Source: Alphaproteobacteria bacterium (GTDB lineage Bacteria > Pseudomonadota > Alphaproteobacteria > CAAGCB01 > CAG-977). Taken from it: 32,134 nt of DNA. The stretch covers positions 1-32,134 of the forward strand of contig JAFYCE010000109.1 of assembly GCA_017539865.1 (NCBI GenBank). Reading direction: 5' to 3'. Numbering within the stretch: the stretch's first letter is position 1; each line of letters begins with the position of its first letter. The notes below the pieces were generated by a model. That model saw only the letters and a program-made list of their open reading frames with translations, did no database searches and had not been told where the DNA came from. Of the stretch, positions 8,383 to 16,056 are shown piece after piece. The translations under genes were made by a program, and so were the position numbers.

Positions 8383-9642
8383 ATGAAGCGCTATATCGTC
8401 GGCGGATATGTCAGGGACAAGCTTTCGGGAAAATCCCCGCAGGACAGGGATTGGGTCGTCGTCGGCGCGACCGAAGCGGAAATGCTTGCAGCCGGATTTC
8501 AGCGCGTCGGGGCGGGTTTTCCCGTCTTTCTGCATCCCGACACCAAAGAAGATCACGCGCTTGCCCGCAAAGACATCAAAACGGGAGCAGGGCATCGGGG
8601 ATTTGCGTTCGACTTTTCCAAAGATGTGACGCTGGACGAAGACCTGCTGCGCCGCGATTTCACCGTGAACTGTCTGGTGACGGACGAATCCGAAAACCTT
8701 ATCAAAACGGCTTTAAACGAACGGGCATTGCGGGACTTGGAAAACCGCACTTTGGACATTGTGGACATCAATCATTTTGCGGAAGACCCCCTGCGTGCGG
8801 TGCGGGCGGCGCGGTTTGCGGCGACGCTCGGTTTCAAAATGACGGAACGGACTCGGGCGGAATGTGTCCGGATGGCGGATTCGGGCGAGCTGTCCTTTTT
8901 GCCGGCGGAGCGGTTCTGCGCCGAATTTATCAAAGCGTTTGACGCAAAATCGGGCGGAGCGTTTGTCGAAAACCTGCACGATTTGAAAGCGTTATCCGCT
9001 TATTGTCCCGCGTTGGAATCGCTTTTTTCCTGTCCCGAAAAGGTAAAATACCACCCCGAAGGCCATACGGGCGGTCACGTCGTCAACGCTTTGAAGTGGC
9101 TGGACAGGAATATTGATTCTTTTGATTTGAACAAACAGGACAGGCAATCGGTTTATTGGGCGGTTCTGCTGCACGACATCGGAAAACCTTTGACGGATCC
9201 GGCGGAATTTCCCCGCCACATCGGGCACGATAAACTGGGGGCGGATTTATTGAGAACAGATTTTTGCGCGCGGCTGAAACTGCCGTCGTTCACGGCGAAG
9301 CTTTGCCGGTTCGTCTGTGAAAACCATATGCGTTTCCATCATTTTCCGGAAATGAGAAAAGCCACAAAATTCGACTTTGTTTTTGATATTTATAAACGGA
9401 CGGATGATAAACCGATGCTGTTCCTTATAGCCTGTCTGGCGGACAGGTATTGCAACCGCACCGGCGACGGATGGCGGAAGGACTTTAAAGACGCGCTCGG
9501 CTTTATTTCGACCGTTTACGAACAGGCTTCGGCCATTCGTCTGACCGCGGAGGAAATCGACGCGCTGCCCCCCGAAAAACGCGCGGAGGCGTTGCGGCAG
9601 AAAAGGCTGGCCGCTCTTTCGGATTTTTTATTTTCCTCTTGA
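8383..9642 (+). CDS. cca: CCA-adding tRNA nucleotidyltransferase with HD domain
   Basis: This enzyme adds or repairs the 3' CCA of tRNAs using CTP and ATP. The N-terminal GGYVRD and the metal-binding DRDWVVVGAT segments belong to class II nucleotidyltransferases. The DEDLLRRDFTVNCL and DPLRAVRAARFAATLGF motifs follow. A C-terminal HD phosphohydrolase domain carries VLLHDIGKP at about residue 260-270, as in the long E. coli-type Cca. The frame extends upstream to 8311. The ATG at 8383 (MKRYIVGGYVRD) matches the family start, and a GTG at 8371 is the alternative. The gene is divergent from rpmB. Its stop codon overlaps the -35 of the next promoter. Confidence 0.93.
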   Translation: MKRYIVGGYVRDKLSGKSPQDRDWVVVGATEAEMLAAGFQRVGAGFPVFLHPDTKEDHALARKDIKTGAGHRGFAFDFSKDVTLDEDLLRRDFTVNCLVTDESENLIKTALNERALRDLENRTLDIVDINHFAEDPLRAVRAARFAATLGFKMTERTRAECVRMADSGELSFLPAERFCAEFIKAFDAKSGGAFVENLHDLKALSAYCPALESLFSCPEKVKYHPEGHTGGHVVNALKWLDRNIDSFDLNKQDRQSVYWAVLLHDIGKPLTDPAEFPRHIGHDKLGADLLRTDFCARLKLPSFTAKLCRFVCENHMRFHHFPEMRKATKFDFVFDIYKRTDDKPMLFLIACLADRYCNRTGDGWRKDFKDALGFISTVYEQASAIRLTAEEIDALPPEKRAEALRQKRLAALSDFLFSS

Positions 9643-9669
9643 CTTAAAGTCCGGTTTAAGTGCGATGAT
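9639..9669 (+). promoter_or_regulatory. MerR-type promoter and operator for the flavodoxin gene
   Basis: A TTGACT -35 (9639-9644) and a GATGAT -10 (9664-9669) are separated by 19 nt, longer than the standard 17. A perfect dyad, ACTTAAA (9642-9648) and TTTAAGT (9655-9661), occupies the spacer. Long-spacer promoters with an internal dyad are the hallmark of activation by MerR-family regulators, which twist the DNA. No MerR gene is in the window. Confidence 0.65.
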
Positions 9670-9696
9670 GGCAAATCAAATGCAGAAGGGAAAATA

Positions 9697-10257
9697 ATGA
9701 AAAAGTCATTCTCTATCGTTTTTGTTGTTTTAACATTTTTAACGACCTTTCAGGTACAAGCGGAGGAAGGAAATATGAGCGGTAAAAAAGCATTGGTGGC
9801 TTATTTCAGCGCCAGCGGCGTAACAGCGGGCGTGGCGGACAGACTGGCAAAAGCGATCGGCGCGGATCTGTTTGAAATCAAACCTGTTCAAGTTTATACG
9901 GACGCCGATCTGGACTGGCGGGACAAACAAAGCAGAAGTTCCGTTGAAATGAACGACAGGGCGAGCCGTCCGGCGATCGCTTCCAAAGTCGGAAACATGG
10001 CGCAATACGATGTCGTTTTCGTCGGTTTTCCGATTTGGTGGTACAGAGAACCGTCCATTATCGACACTTTTATGGAATCTTACGATTTTACGGGAAAAAC
10101 GATTGTCCCGTTTGCGACGTCGGGCAGTTCCGGCATCGGGGATTCCGGCAAAAACATGCAGGCTTTGGCGCCGAATGCAAAAGTCTTGGAGGGAAAACGT
10201 TTTGCAAAGGGCGTTCCGGCAGACGAATTGAAAGCGTGGGCTTCGGAACGGCTTTAA
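9697..10257 (+). CDS. Flavodoxin-family protein with a signal peptide
   Basis: FMN-binding flavodoxin fold of 186 residues. The phosphate-binding loop region is VAYFSASGVTAGVADRLAKAIG (within residues 33-55). The later VFVGFPIWWYREPSIIDTF and VPFATSGSSGIGDSG are typical of long-chain flavodoxins and flavodoxin-like reductases. A Sec-type signal peptide ends at about residue 22 (QVQA). An internal ATG at 9775 (residue 27) lies 8 nt behind a GGAGG (9762-9766) and would give a cytosolic flavodoxin. Which start is used, or whether both are, cannot be told from sequence. The gene is followed by a DXS-like enzyme 15 nt downstream and sits behind a MerR-type promoter. The redox partner is unknown. 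Confidence 0.88.
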   Translation: MKKSFSIVFVVLTFLTTFQVQAEEGNMSGKKALVAYFSASGVTAGVADRLAKAIGADLFEIKPVQVYTDADLDWRDKQSRSSVEMNDRASRPAIASKVGNMAQYDVVFVGFPIWWYREPSIIDTFMESYDFTGKTIVPFATSGSSGIGDSGKNMQALAPNAKVLEGKRFAKGVPADELKAWASERL

Positions 10258-10272
10258 TTGAGAGGAAAACAA

Positions 10273-12033
10273 ATGTATGAAATTTTAAAAACAATTAATT
10301 CTCCGGCGGATGTGAAAAAGCTGAACGCCGCCGATCTGGAAACGCTGGCCGGCGATATTCGCGACGCTTTGTTCAACCGCTTAACGAAAATCGGCGGACA
10401 CTTCGCCCCCAATTTCGGCATTGTCGAAACGGTCATCGCGATGCACTATGTTTTCGATTCGCCGAAAGACAAGTTCGTCTTTGACGTGTCGCACCAAAGC
10501 TATACGCACAAAATGCTGACGGGACGTAAAAACGGCTACATCAAAGACGAATGCTTCGCCGAAGATTCCGGCTATACAAATCCGGAAGAAAGCGAACACG
10601 ACCTGTTCAATATCGGCCATACGTCCACATCGATTTCTCTGGCGGCCGGTCTGGCCAAAGCGCGCGATCTGAAAGGCGGCAAGGAAAACGTCGTCGCTTT
10701 GATCGGCGACGGATCGCTTTCGGGCGGGGAAGCGTTGGAGGCTTTGGATTTCGCCGGTTCGGATCTGAAATCGAATTTCATCATCATCGTCAACGACAAC
10801 CAGAAAGCCATCGCCGAAGTGCATGGCGGCCTGTATAAGAACCTGACCGAACTTCGCGAAACGAAGGGAACGGCGAAAAACAACTTCTTTAAAACGTTGG
10901 GGTTGGATTACGTCTATGAGGAAAACGGCAACGACATTCAAGCGATGATTCGCGCTTTGCAAAAAGTCAAAGACTGCGACCACCCGATCGTTCTGCATAT
11001 CAACACGCTGAAAGGCAAAGGCTACAAGCCGGCGGAGGAAAACAAAGAACTGTGGCACTGGTGCATGCCGTTCGACAAGGAAACGGGACAATGGCATTAC
11101 GACTTTTCGGCGGAAAGCTATACGTCCCTGACGGCCGGCTACATTATGGAAAAGGCGCGGAAGGACAAGGATTTTGTCGTCATCACGCCCGCCATGCCGA
11201 TGACGGCGGGACTGATCTCGGAACAGGTTCGGGCGCAGCTCGGCGAACACTATGTCGATGTCGGCATCGCCGAGGAACACGCCGTCGCAATGGCGTCCGG
11301 TATCGCTAAAGCCGGCGGAAAACCGCTTGTCGTGACAAATTCGACGTTTATGCAGCGTTGCTACGACCAGATTTCTCAGGATGTCTGCATCAACAACAGT
11401 CCCGTTACGATTTTACTGAATTTCTGTTCCTTTGACGGATTGACCGATGTGACGCACTTGGGGATATTCACGATTCCCGCGTTTGCGAACATTCCGAATC
11501 TGGTCGTGTTGGCGCCGACGTCCAAAGAAGAATATCTGTCCATGCTGGATTGGTCGGTGGAACAGCGGGAACATCCCGTCATGATCATCATGCCGGGGAA
11601 CGCGGTGTCATCCCGTGCCGTTGATACGGATTTTGCCGAAATCAACACGTTCAAAACGGAGCAAGCGGGCGAAAAAGTCGCGATTCTGGCTTTAGGTGAT
11701 TTCTATCAGCGCGGACAGGAACTGGCGGCTGAAATCGAAAAGAAATCCGGTTTTAAGCCGACTTTGATCAATCCGCGCTTTGCCTCCGGCTTGGATGAAA
11801 AGACGCTGAACGGTCTTTTAAAAAATCATCAGCTGGTCGTTACGTTGGAAGACGGCGTCATGGACGGCGGTTTCGGTCAGAGCGTCGCGGCGTTCTATGC
11901 GGCGACGGCGATGAAGGTCAAATCCTACGGTTTGCATAAAGAGTTCTACGACCGTTACGATCCGCAGGAATTGCTGAAACGGCTCGGCATGACGACGGAA
12001 CAAATCATAGCCGATATCGAAAAGATGATATAG
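10273..12033 (+). CDS. DXS-like thiamine-diphosphate enzyme (transketolase superfamily)
   Basis: The 586-residue product has the domain order of 1-deoxy-D-xylulose-5-phosphate synthase. The N-terminal ThDP-binding domain has FDVSHQSYTHKMLTGR (about 70-85), GDGSLSGG (about 145-152) and VNDNQ. The pyrimidine-binding domain has VGIAEEHAVAMASG, with the catalytic glutamate near 334, and a transketolase C-terminal domain follows. It diverges from standard DXS at the substrate site. The arginines that hold the phosphate of glyceraldehyde-3-phosphate in DXS (R420 and R478 in E. coli) appear replaced by F or C and by I or M in my hand alignment. The nearby histidine in DVTHLG is kept. The true substrate is therefore uncertain. 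A GAGAGGA Shine-Dalgarno supports the ATG at 10273. The gene probably forms an operon with the flavodoxin. Confidence 0.8.
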   Translation: MYEILKTINSPADVKKLNAADLETLAGDIRDALFNRLTKIGGHFAPNFGIVETVIAMHYVFDSPKDKFVFDVSHQSYTHKMLTGRKNGYIKDECFAEDSGYTNPEESEHDLFNIGHTSTSISLAAGLAKARDLKGGKENVVALIGDGSLSGGEALEALDFAGSDLKSNFIIIVNDNQKAIAEVHGGLYKNLTELRETKGTAKNNFFKTLGLDYVYEENGNDIQAMIRALQKVKDCDHPIVLHINTLKGKGYKPAEENKELWHWCMPFDKETGQWHYDFSAESYTSLTAGYIMEKARKDKDFVVITPAMPMTAGLISEQVRAQLGEHYVDVGIAEEHAVAMASGIAKAGGKPLVVTNSTFMQRCYDQISQDVCINNSPVTILLNFCSFDGLTDVTHLGIFTIPAFANIPNLVVLAPTSKEEYLSMLDWSVEQREHPVMIIMPGNAVSSRAVDTDFAEINTFKTEQAGEKVAILALGDFYQRGQELAAEIEKKSGFKPTLINPRFASGLDEKTLNGLLKNHQLVVTLEDGVMDGGFGQSVAAFYAATAMKVKSYGLHKEFYDRYDPQELLKRLGMTTEQIIADIEKMI

Positions 12034-12050
12034 GATCGGCCGGATAAGAA

Positions 12051-12078
12051 AAATCCCCGCAAAAGCGGGGATTTTTTT
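12051..12078. terminator. Bidirectional terminator between the DXS-like gene and the first metallopeptidase gene
   Basis: AAATCCCCGC (12051-12060) pairs with GCGGGGATTT (12065-12074) around an AAAA loop. T's follow on both strands, so it serves both convergent genes. Confidence 0.93.
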
Positions 12079-12099
12079 ATAACAACAAGGAGAACTTTT

Positions 12100-13134
12100 T
12101 TAGCGTCCGTTGTCGCCTTTTCCTTTGGTCATGGATTGCAAAGCGGCGTTCACGTTTATTTTCTTGCGTTCTTCATGGACGGTCGTATAGGTTCCGTCCG
12201 CATGTTTTACATAGATGTTGTCCATCCCCATGCATTCCGGCGAACGTTTCAGTTTGCTCATGAATGTACGCAGACCTTGAACCAGAGCGGCCGCCTGTTT
12301 TTCGCTGATGTTCAGTTTTTCGGGCGATTCCAGTTTTTTCGGATTCTGGATGTAGCATTCGCCTTTTGAATTGATGCAAAGCTTTTTGGCCATTTGCTTG
12401 ATGTCAATGTCTTTTATGAAGCATCCGTCTTCCTCTTTTTGTTTTATGGATTCTTTGGCGATTTCACCCATAAAATCGACATACTGTTGAGCATACCCCG
12501 GTTTGACGCGCAGGTTGAACCATTCCATAAACGCGGCGTCGCGGGCTTTGTTCCAATCTTTCGACTTGTCGAATTCTTTTTCGAAAGCGGTCGTCATGCC
12601 GGCATAAGGCGTTTTTTGATGCTTTTCAAAAATCGAAAAGTCGCCTTTTTCGATCATCTGATGCGCCAATACGCATTCGGTCGCGCAGGCGTCGGCCTCA
12701 ATCATAAAGCCGTTTTTCAGCATCGTATCCGGTTTCATTTCCGGATCCAGATTCTTCATAATCGAATCCTGACGGGCGTGACGGACTTCGTGAACGAAAG
12801 TAATTGCCAAATCTTCATCGGAAAACTGAGGATTTAAAGCGACGATATTTTTATCCGGACTGAAATAGCCGTATACTTTATCGATCTTTTCAAAAATCAG
12901 CTTTGATCCCTTTTCCTTCAGGAATTCCAATGTTTCGCGGCCGATCTGGCTTTCTTTGAGCATATTTTTCAAAGTTTCCATGCGTTCGGGCGATTCGTCG
13001 CACGGCGGTTGATTGAAAGCCTCTTTCGGCTTTTTATGCTTGGTTTTCTTTTTCTCATTTACCGGTTCGTTTTCGACCCCGCTGGGCAAACGGCGGACAT
13101 AAGCTGACTTTAAAAAATCTTCATACATCGACAT
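12100..13134 (-). CDS. Putative HExxH zinc metallopeptidase, paralogue A
   Basis: The 344-residue product has no signal peptide or membrane segment. Its centre reads FVHEVRHARQ, giving an HExxH zinc motif at H115-H119. IEADACATE (E146) is 27 residues downstream and could supply the third ligand, as in gluzincin-like peptidases. The strongest similarity is to the two neighbouring genes. All share a segment before the HExxH (YGYFSPDKNIVALNP here), the EADA segment, and a later KKLCINSKGECYIQNP segment. The N-terminal 50 residues are lysine-rich and low in complexity, and the tail is basic and ends in NGR. It resembles uncharacterised putative-metallopeptidase domains. Substrate and role are unknown. 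It has its own promoter and shares the bidirectional terminator. Confidence 0.75.
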   Translation of the reverse strand: MSMYEDFLKSAYVRRLPSGVENEPVNEKKKTKHKKPKEAFNQPPCDESPERMETLKNMLKESQIGRETLEFLKEKGSKLIFEKIDKVYGYFSPDKNIVALNPQFSDEDLAITFVHEVRHARQDSIMKNLDPEMKPDTMLKNGFMIEADACATECVLAHQMIEKGDFSIFEKHQKTPYAGMTTAFEKEFDKSKDWNKARDAAFMEWFNLRVKPGYAQQYVDFMGEIAKESIKQKEEDGCFIKDIDIKQMAKKLCINSKGECYIQNPKKLESPEKLNISEKQAAALVQGLRTFMSKLKRSPECMGMDNIYVKHADGTYTTVHEERKKINVNAALQSMTKGKGDNGR

Positions 13135-13169
13135 GGCTTTTCTTTCTTTTAACCGAAATCAATGATATC

Positions 13170-13197
13170 AGAATAGCTCTTGTGACGAATTTGTCAA
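13170..13197 (-). promoter_or_regulatory. Promoter of metallopeptidase paralogue A
   Basis: On the minus strand a consensus TTGACA (13192-13197) and TATTCT (13170-13175) are separated by 16 nt, 36 nt upstream of the start codon. Confidence 0.65.
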
Positions 13198-13279
13198 TAA
13201 TTTTGTATAAAAAAATTTTCGTCATCAGACAATTTTTTTTGCTCTGCCGACGGGACAAAGAAAAATTCCGTTTCGACGA

Positions 13280-13312
13280 AAAGTAAATGCCGGTTTTATT
13301 TGTTTTACCGGC
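13280..13312 (-). terminator. Possible terminator of metallopeptidase paralogue B
   Basis: On the minus strand GCCGGT (overlapping the stop codon) pairs with ACCGGC across an A-rich loop (13289-13312), followed by a moderately T-rich ATTTACTTTTC. The stem is only 6 bp. Confidence 0.45.
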
Positions 13313-14405
13313 TTCTGTTTTTCAGGGCGGCCATCAGCAACGGGGAGGGGGCGGCTTTCTTTTCCTGTTTGACCGGTTTCAGGCTGAACATGGAATTGCC
13401 CATTCCGCCGGTAAGGTAAATGCTGCCACGCTTGGGCAGGCTTTCAACGCTGTTATCTTCCGGTTTGCCGGTCAGTTTTTTGCGTTCTTTGAAGAAGTCT
13501 TTCGCCGCCGCCTGCGTTTCATAGGTGATGCCGCACATTTCTTCATTATCCAGAGCGTTCAGGTCGTTGGCAAAGTAGCACTTTCCTTTTCCGGTCGTGC
13601 AGATCATCTGTAAAATTTTCGCGGAAGACATGGCGCCGTCGAACGTCAGGTAATCGAAAATTTCCTTTTTGGTTTCTTCGTCCGGAACGCTTAACGTTTT
13701 TTCCATGCGGGAATACAGGTAACTCGATTCATAGGCGCTGACGTTGGAGCGGTTTTTGAACCATCCCCTGAACGCGTCCTGCATGGTTTCGTCGCGTTTT
13801 TCAACGACGGATTCCAAAGAATCCGACAAACGCGGCATTTTGATGTTGTCCGTAATGTGGCTTTCGTCGTTTTCGAATCTGTCCCACAGATTGTTCTTTT
13901 TGGTCGACGCGCGGATTTCCAGCAACGATTGGGTGGCGGCCGCCTGCGCGTCGGCTTCCAAAGCGCGGCGCAGTTTGACTTCCGTCGCCACGTCATAGGC
14001 GCAGAAGCGGCGTTCAAAACCCTGCAAGTACTGTTGCGCGTGACGGGATTCGTGAACCAGTGTCGGAATCAGCCTTTTGTCCTGAATCATCGGATTCAGG
14101 CACAACATTTTTTCTTTCGGGTTGCAAAGGCCGTAACTGCCCGATTGGCGTTCAAAACCGAGCTTATAGCCGGCTTTGGCGGCGGCTTCCAGAATTTCGC
14201 GTCCCGTCGGGGAGTTTTTCGCAATCGTATTGACCAGAGAGGTCAGACGCAGTTTTTCGTTTTTATCGCCTTCGAGCTGAATGTCGACGACGGGGGCTTC
14301 CTCTTTATAGGAACCGCGAATCAGCGGGGAGGAAAACAGCCGTCCCAGAAAAGACGCGTCTTTCATACTTTCGTTTTTTTCAAAAGCGTTTCGCAAGGTT
14401 CCCAT
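13305..14405 (-). CDS. Putative HExxH zinc metallopeptidase, paralogue B
   Basis: This 366-residue product is homologous to the genes on either side. The zinc motif is LVHESRHAQQ (H118, E119, H122) and ALEADAQAA (E150) lies 28 residues downstream. It shares with paralogue A the preceding SYGLCNPKEKMLCLNP and the later MICTTGKGKCYFANDL. No signal peptide or membrane helix is visible, so a cytoplasmic or non-Sec-exported protein is expected. The C-terminus ends LLMAALKNRSR, short and basic like the other two paralogues. Function is unknown; peptidase activity is inferred from the motif only. It has its own strong promoter and a weak terminator, so the paralogues are separate transcription units. 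Confidence 0.75.
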   Translation of the reverse strand: MGTLRNAFEKNESMKDASFLGRLFSSPLIRGSYKEEAPVVDIQLEGDKNEKLRLTSLVNTIAKNSPTGREILEAAAKAGYKLGFERQSGSYGLCNPKEKMLCLNPMIQDKRLIPTLVHESRHAQQYLQGFERRFCAYDVATEVKLRRALEADAQAAATQSLLEIRASTKKNNLWDRFENDESHITDNIKMPRLSDSLESVVEKRDETMQDAFRGWFKNRSNVSAYESSYLYSRMEKTLSVPDEETKKEIFDYLTFDGAMSSAKILQMICTTGKGKCYFANDLNALDNEEMCGITYETQAAAKDFFKERKKLTGKPEDNSVESLPKRGSIYLTGGMGNSMFSLKPVKQEKKAAPSPLLMAALKNRSR

Positions 14406-14440
14406 CGGTTCGTCCCCTTATAGAAATGAAAACGGGAAGT

Positions 14441-14470
14441 ATTATGACGGAAATTTTCGTTTTTGTCAAA
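14441..14470 (-). promoter_or_regulatory. Promoter of metallopeptidase paralogue B
   Basis: On the minus strand a consensus TTGACA (14465-14470) and CATAAT (14441-14446) are separated by 18 nt, 35 nt upstream of the start codon. Confidence 0.65.
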
Positions 14471-14478
14471 AGAAACGT

Positions 14479-14513
14479 AAAAAAGCGGAAGCTCTTTCGC
14501 TCCCGCTTTTTAT
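14479..14513. terminator. Terminator of the paralogue C gene
   Basis: On the minus strand AGCGGGAGC pairs with GCTTCCGCT (one G-U pair) around a short loop (14485-14508), followed by a T-run. The plus strand also has T's after it. It lies about 40 nt after the stop codon of the gene that ends at 14546. Confidence 0.85.
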
Positions 14514-14545
14514 TGTTAAAAAACTGATGCCCCTACGGTCGGTAG

Positions 14546-15562
14546 TTACCGTCCCTGCCGTTTCATTTTATCTATGAACGAAGGATTCAACGCTTTCATT
14601 TTGCCCTTGGAAACGGCATCCTGTTTTTGCGGTTTGTCTTTTTCGGCGGCGTCCGTCTTTGTTTGCGCCGTGTAATAGGATGTCCCGTCAAAATTGCGGC
14701 ATATCTTGGCGATTTTTTCGGGCGACGGCTTTTTGTCCGGCAAAGCCTGGCTTAAATACGCGTCGATACATTCCGAGCAAGCGGTTTTTTCACCGTGTTC
14801 ACACCGGATTTCGCGATATTGTTCCAACAGGGCGGGGTCGTTGCCGTTCCATTTGAATGCGGCTTTAAGCAGCGGATCCGGAAATGACACCGTCCGGATG
14901 AACCGTATCTGCGTTGCCAATGTGTCGGCTTTGCGGAGGGCCTTATCCTCTTCCGTCTTTCCCGCGCCGTTCATTTCCTGTTTGATGAAGCAGGCCGCGT
15001 TGATCAGGGACAACGCCTGTTCTTCGTGCGTTATGGAGGAATTCAGCAGAATCTTTTTCTGTTCCATGTCAACGCAGCCGGCAACGGATTTCATTGCGTC
15101 GAAATCGATGTCGAATCCGTTTTTAACTACAAAGTCCAGACTTTTCGCCCCGATGCCGTCTTCGCTCTGTCCGTCATGGGGCAACACTTTTTTTACGCCG
15201 TAGACGTTTAAGAGTTTGCGTCTTTTCTCGTCACGCTCCGCTTTTCTTTTTCTGTCTTCCTCCGCTCTTTTTTCCGGACTTTGGAAAGCTCTTTTCAGTA
15301 ACGCAAAGGGGTTGAAAGTTTCCGCCTCTTCGCGCGGCATGGGCGCATCGTCCTTGATGTATAGCTTGACCCTGTGAATATCCTGATTCATTAAATCGCG
15401 CATGTATTTCGTGTTGACGATTGCGTCAAGCGTATTTCTGACAGCTTCGTCGGAGAAGATATATTCTTCATAATACCGTTTGTTGCGAAGAGCTGCCAAC
15501 AACATATCGTTGCTATAACCGCCCTGACGGAAGTACGTTTCATGGAGCCCCCCCCCACGCAT
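14546..15562 (-). pseudogene. Paralogue C, C-terminal part, frame-disrupted and with a degenerate HExxH
   Basis: This 338-codon frame continues the gene that begins at 15971, shifted at a run of nine G's. Its own ATG at 15562 has AGGAG only one nucleotide away, too close for normal initiation. It therefore looks like the downstream half of one longer gene. It is homologous to paralogues A and B. AGCVDMEQKKILLNSSITHE aligns with their pre-HExxH segment, but the zinc motif reads HEEQA (H179-A183), so the second histidine is missing. RKADTLA matches EADA, and AKICRNFDGTSYYTAQ matches the later conserved segment. A K/R/E-rich helix lies at about 90-118, and the basic tail ends in RQGR. It is either an inactive paralogue or a phase-variable gene in its off state. 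Confidence 0.65.
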
Positions 15563-15971
15563 TCTCCTGACATTCTTTCCACTTTGCCGTCACGATCATG
15601 TCTTTGGCTTCTTTGATGATGTCTTTCTTGTCCATGCCTTTGTCCTGACGTTCTTTGATTTCCTCCGGCGTCATGAACAGCAGGCACATTTCATCATATT
15701 CCGGCCGCCACGGTTCTTTATGTATGGCTCTCCTGTTACCACATCCCCTGATGTCGCCGCTCTCCAGAAGCTCCTTTATCTTATCGCGACGGAAAGTTCT
15801 GTTTGTGCGCCTTTCATAGGTTGTGAAAAATTCGTTATGCTCTTTTTGTTCGATTCCCGATAACGATCTGACGAACATCCACTGTTCTTCGCGGGACATT
15901 TTATCCGGTTGCCATTCTTTTAATTTTTCTTCAACCTTAGGGGAGGCCACTTCTTCCAATTGATACACCAT
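15540..15971 (-). CDS. Paralogue C, N-terminal part, ending at a nine-G tract
   Basis: The 143-residue frame starts at an ATG behind a very good Shine-Dalgarno (AAGGAG) and a strong promoter, so it is certainly meant to be translated. The sequence is charged and helical, with no signal peptide and no recognised domain. It ends at ENAWGGAP within 11 nt after the G-run at 15548-15556. If the run had eight G's instead of nine, it would read on without a break into the next frame, giving one protein of about 475 residues. Whether the shift is real, programmed, variable or an assembly error cannot be decided here. Confidence 0.65.
   Translation of the reverse strand: MVYQLEEVASPKVEEKLKEWQPDKMSREEQWMFVRSLSGIEQKEHNEFFTTYERRTNRTFRRDKIKELLESGDIRGCGNRRAIHKEPWRPEYDEMCLLFMTPEEIKERQDKGMDKKDIIKEAKDMIVTAKWKECQENAWGGAP
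15548..15556 (-). repeat. Nine-G homopolymer at the frame junction of paralogue C
   Basis: Nine consecutive G's on the coding strand (C's on the plus strand) lie exactly where the 5' frame leaves the 3' frame. Eight or eleven G's would join the two frames. Such tracts are prone to slipped-strand mispairing and to polymerase slippage. Confidence 0.9.
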
Positions 15972-16010
15972 AAATTTTTCTCCTTATGCGGAAATGTTTA
16001 ACATAAGGGT

Positions 16011-16040
16011 ATTATATGGACAAAAAGAATCAAAAATCAA
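16011..16040 (-). promoter_or_regulatory. Promoter of paralogue C
   Basis: On the minus strand TTGATT (16035-16040) and a perfect TATAAT (16011-16016) are separated by 18 nt, 39 nt upstream of the ATG at 15971. Confidence 0.7.
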
Positions 16041-16056
16041 GAAAAATAAGGCTAAT

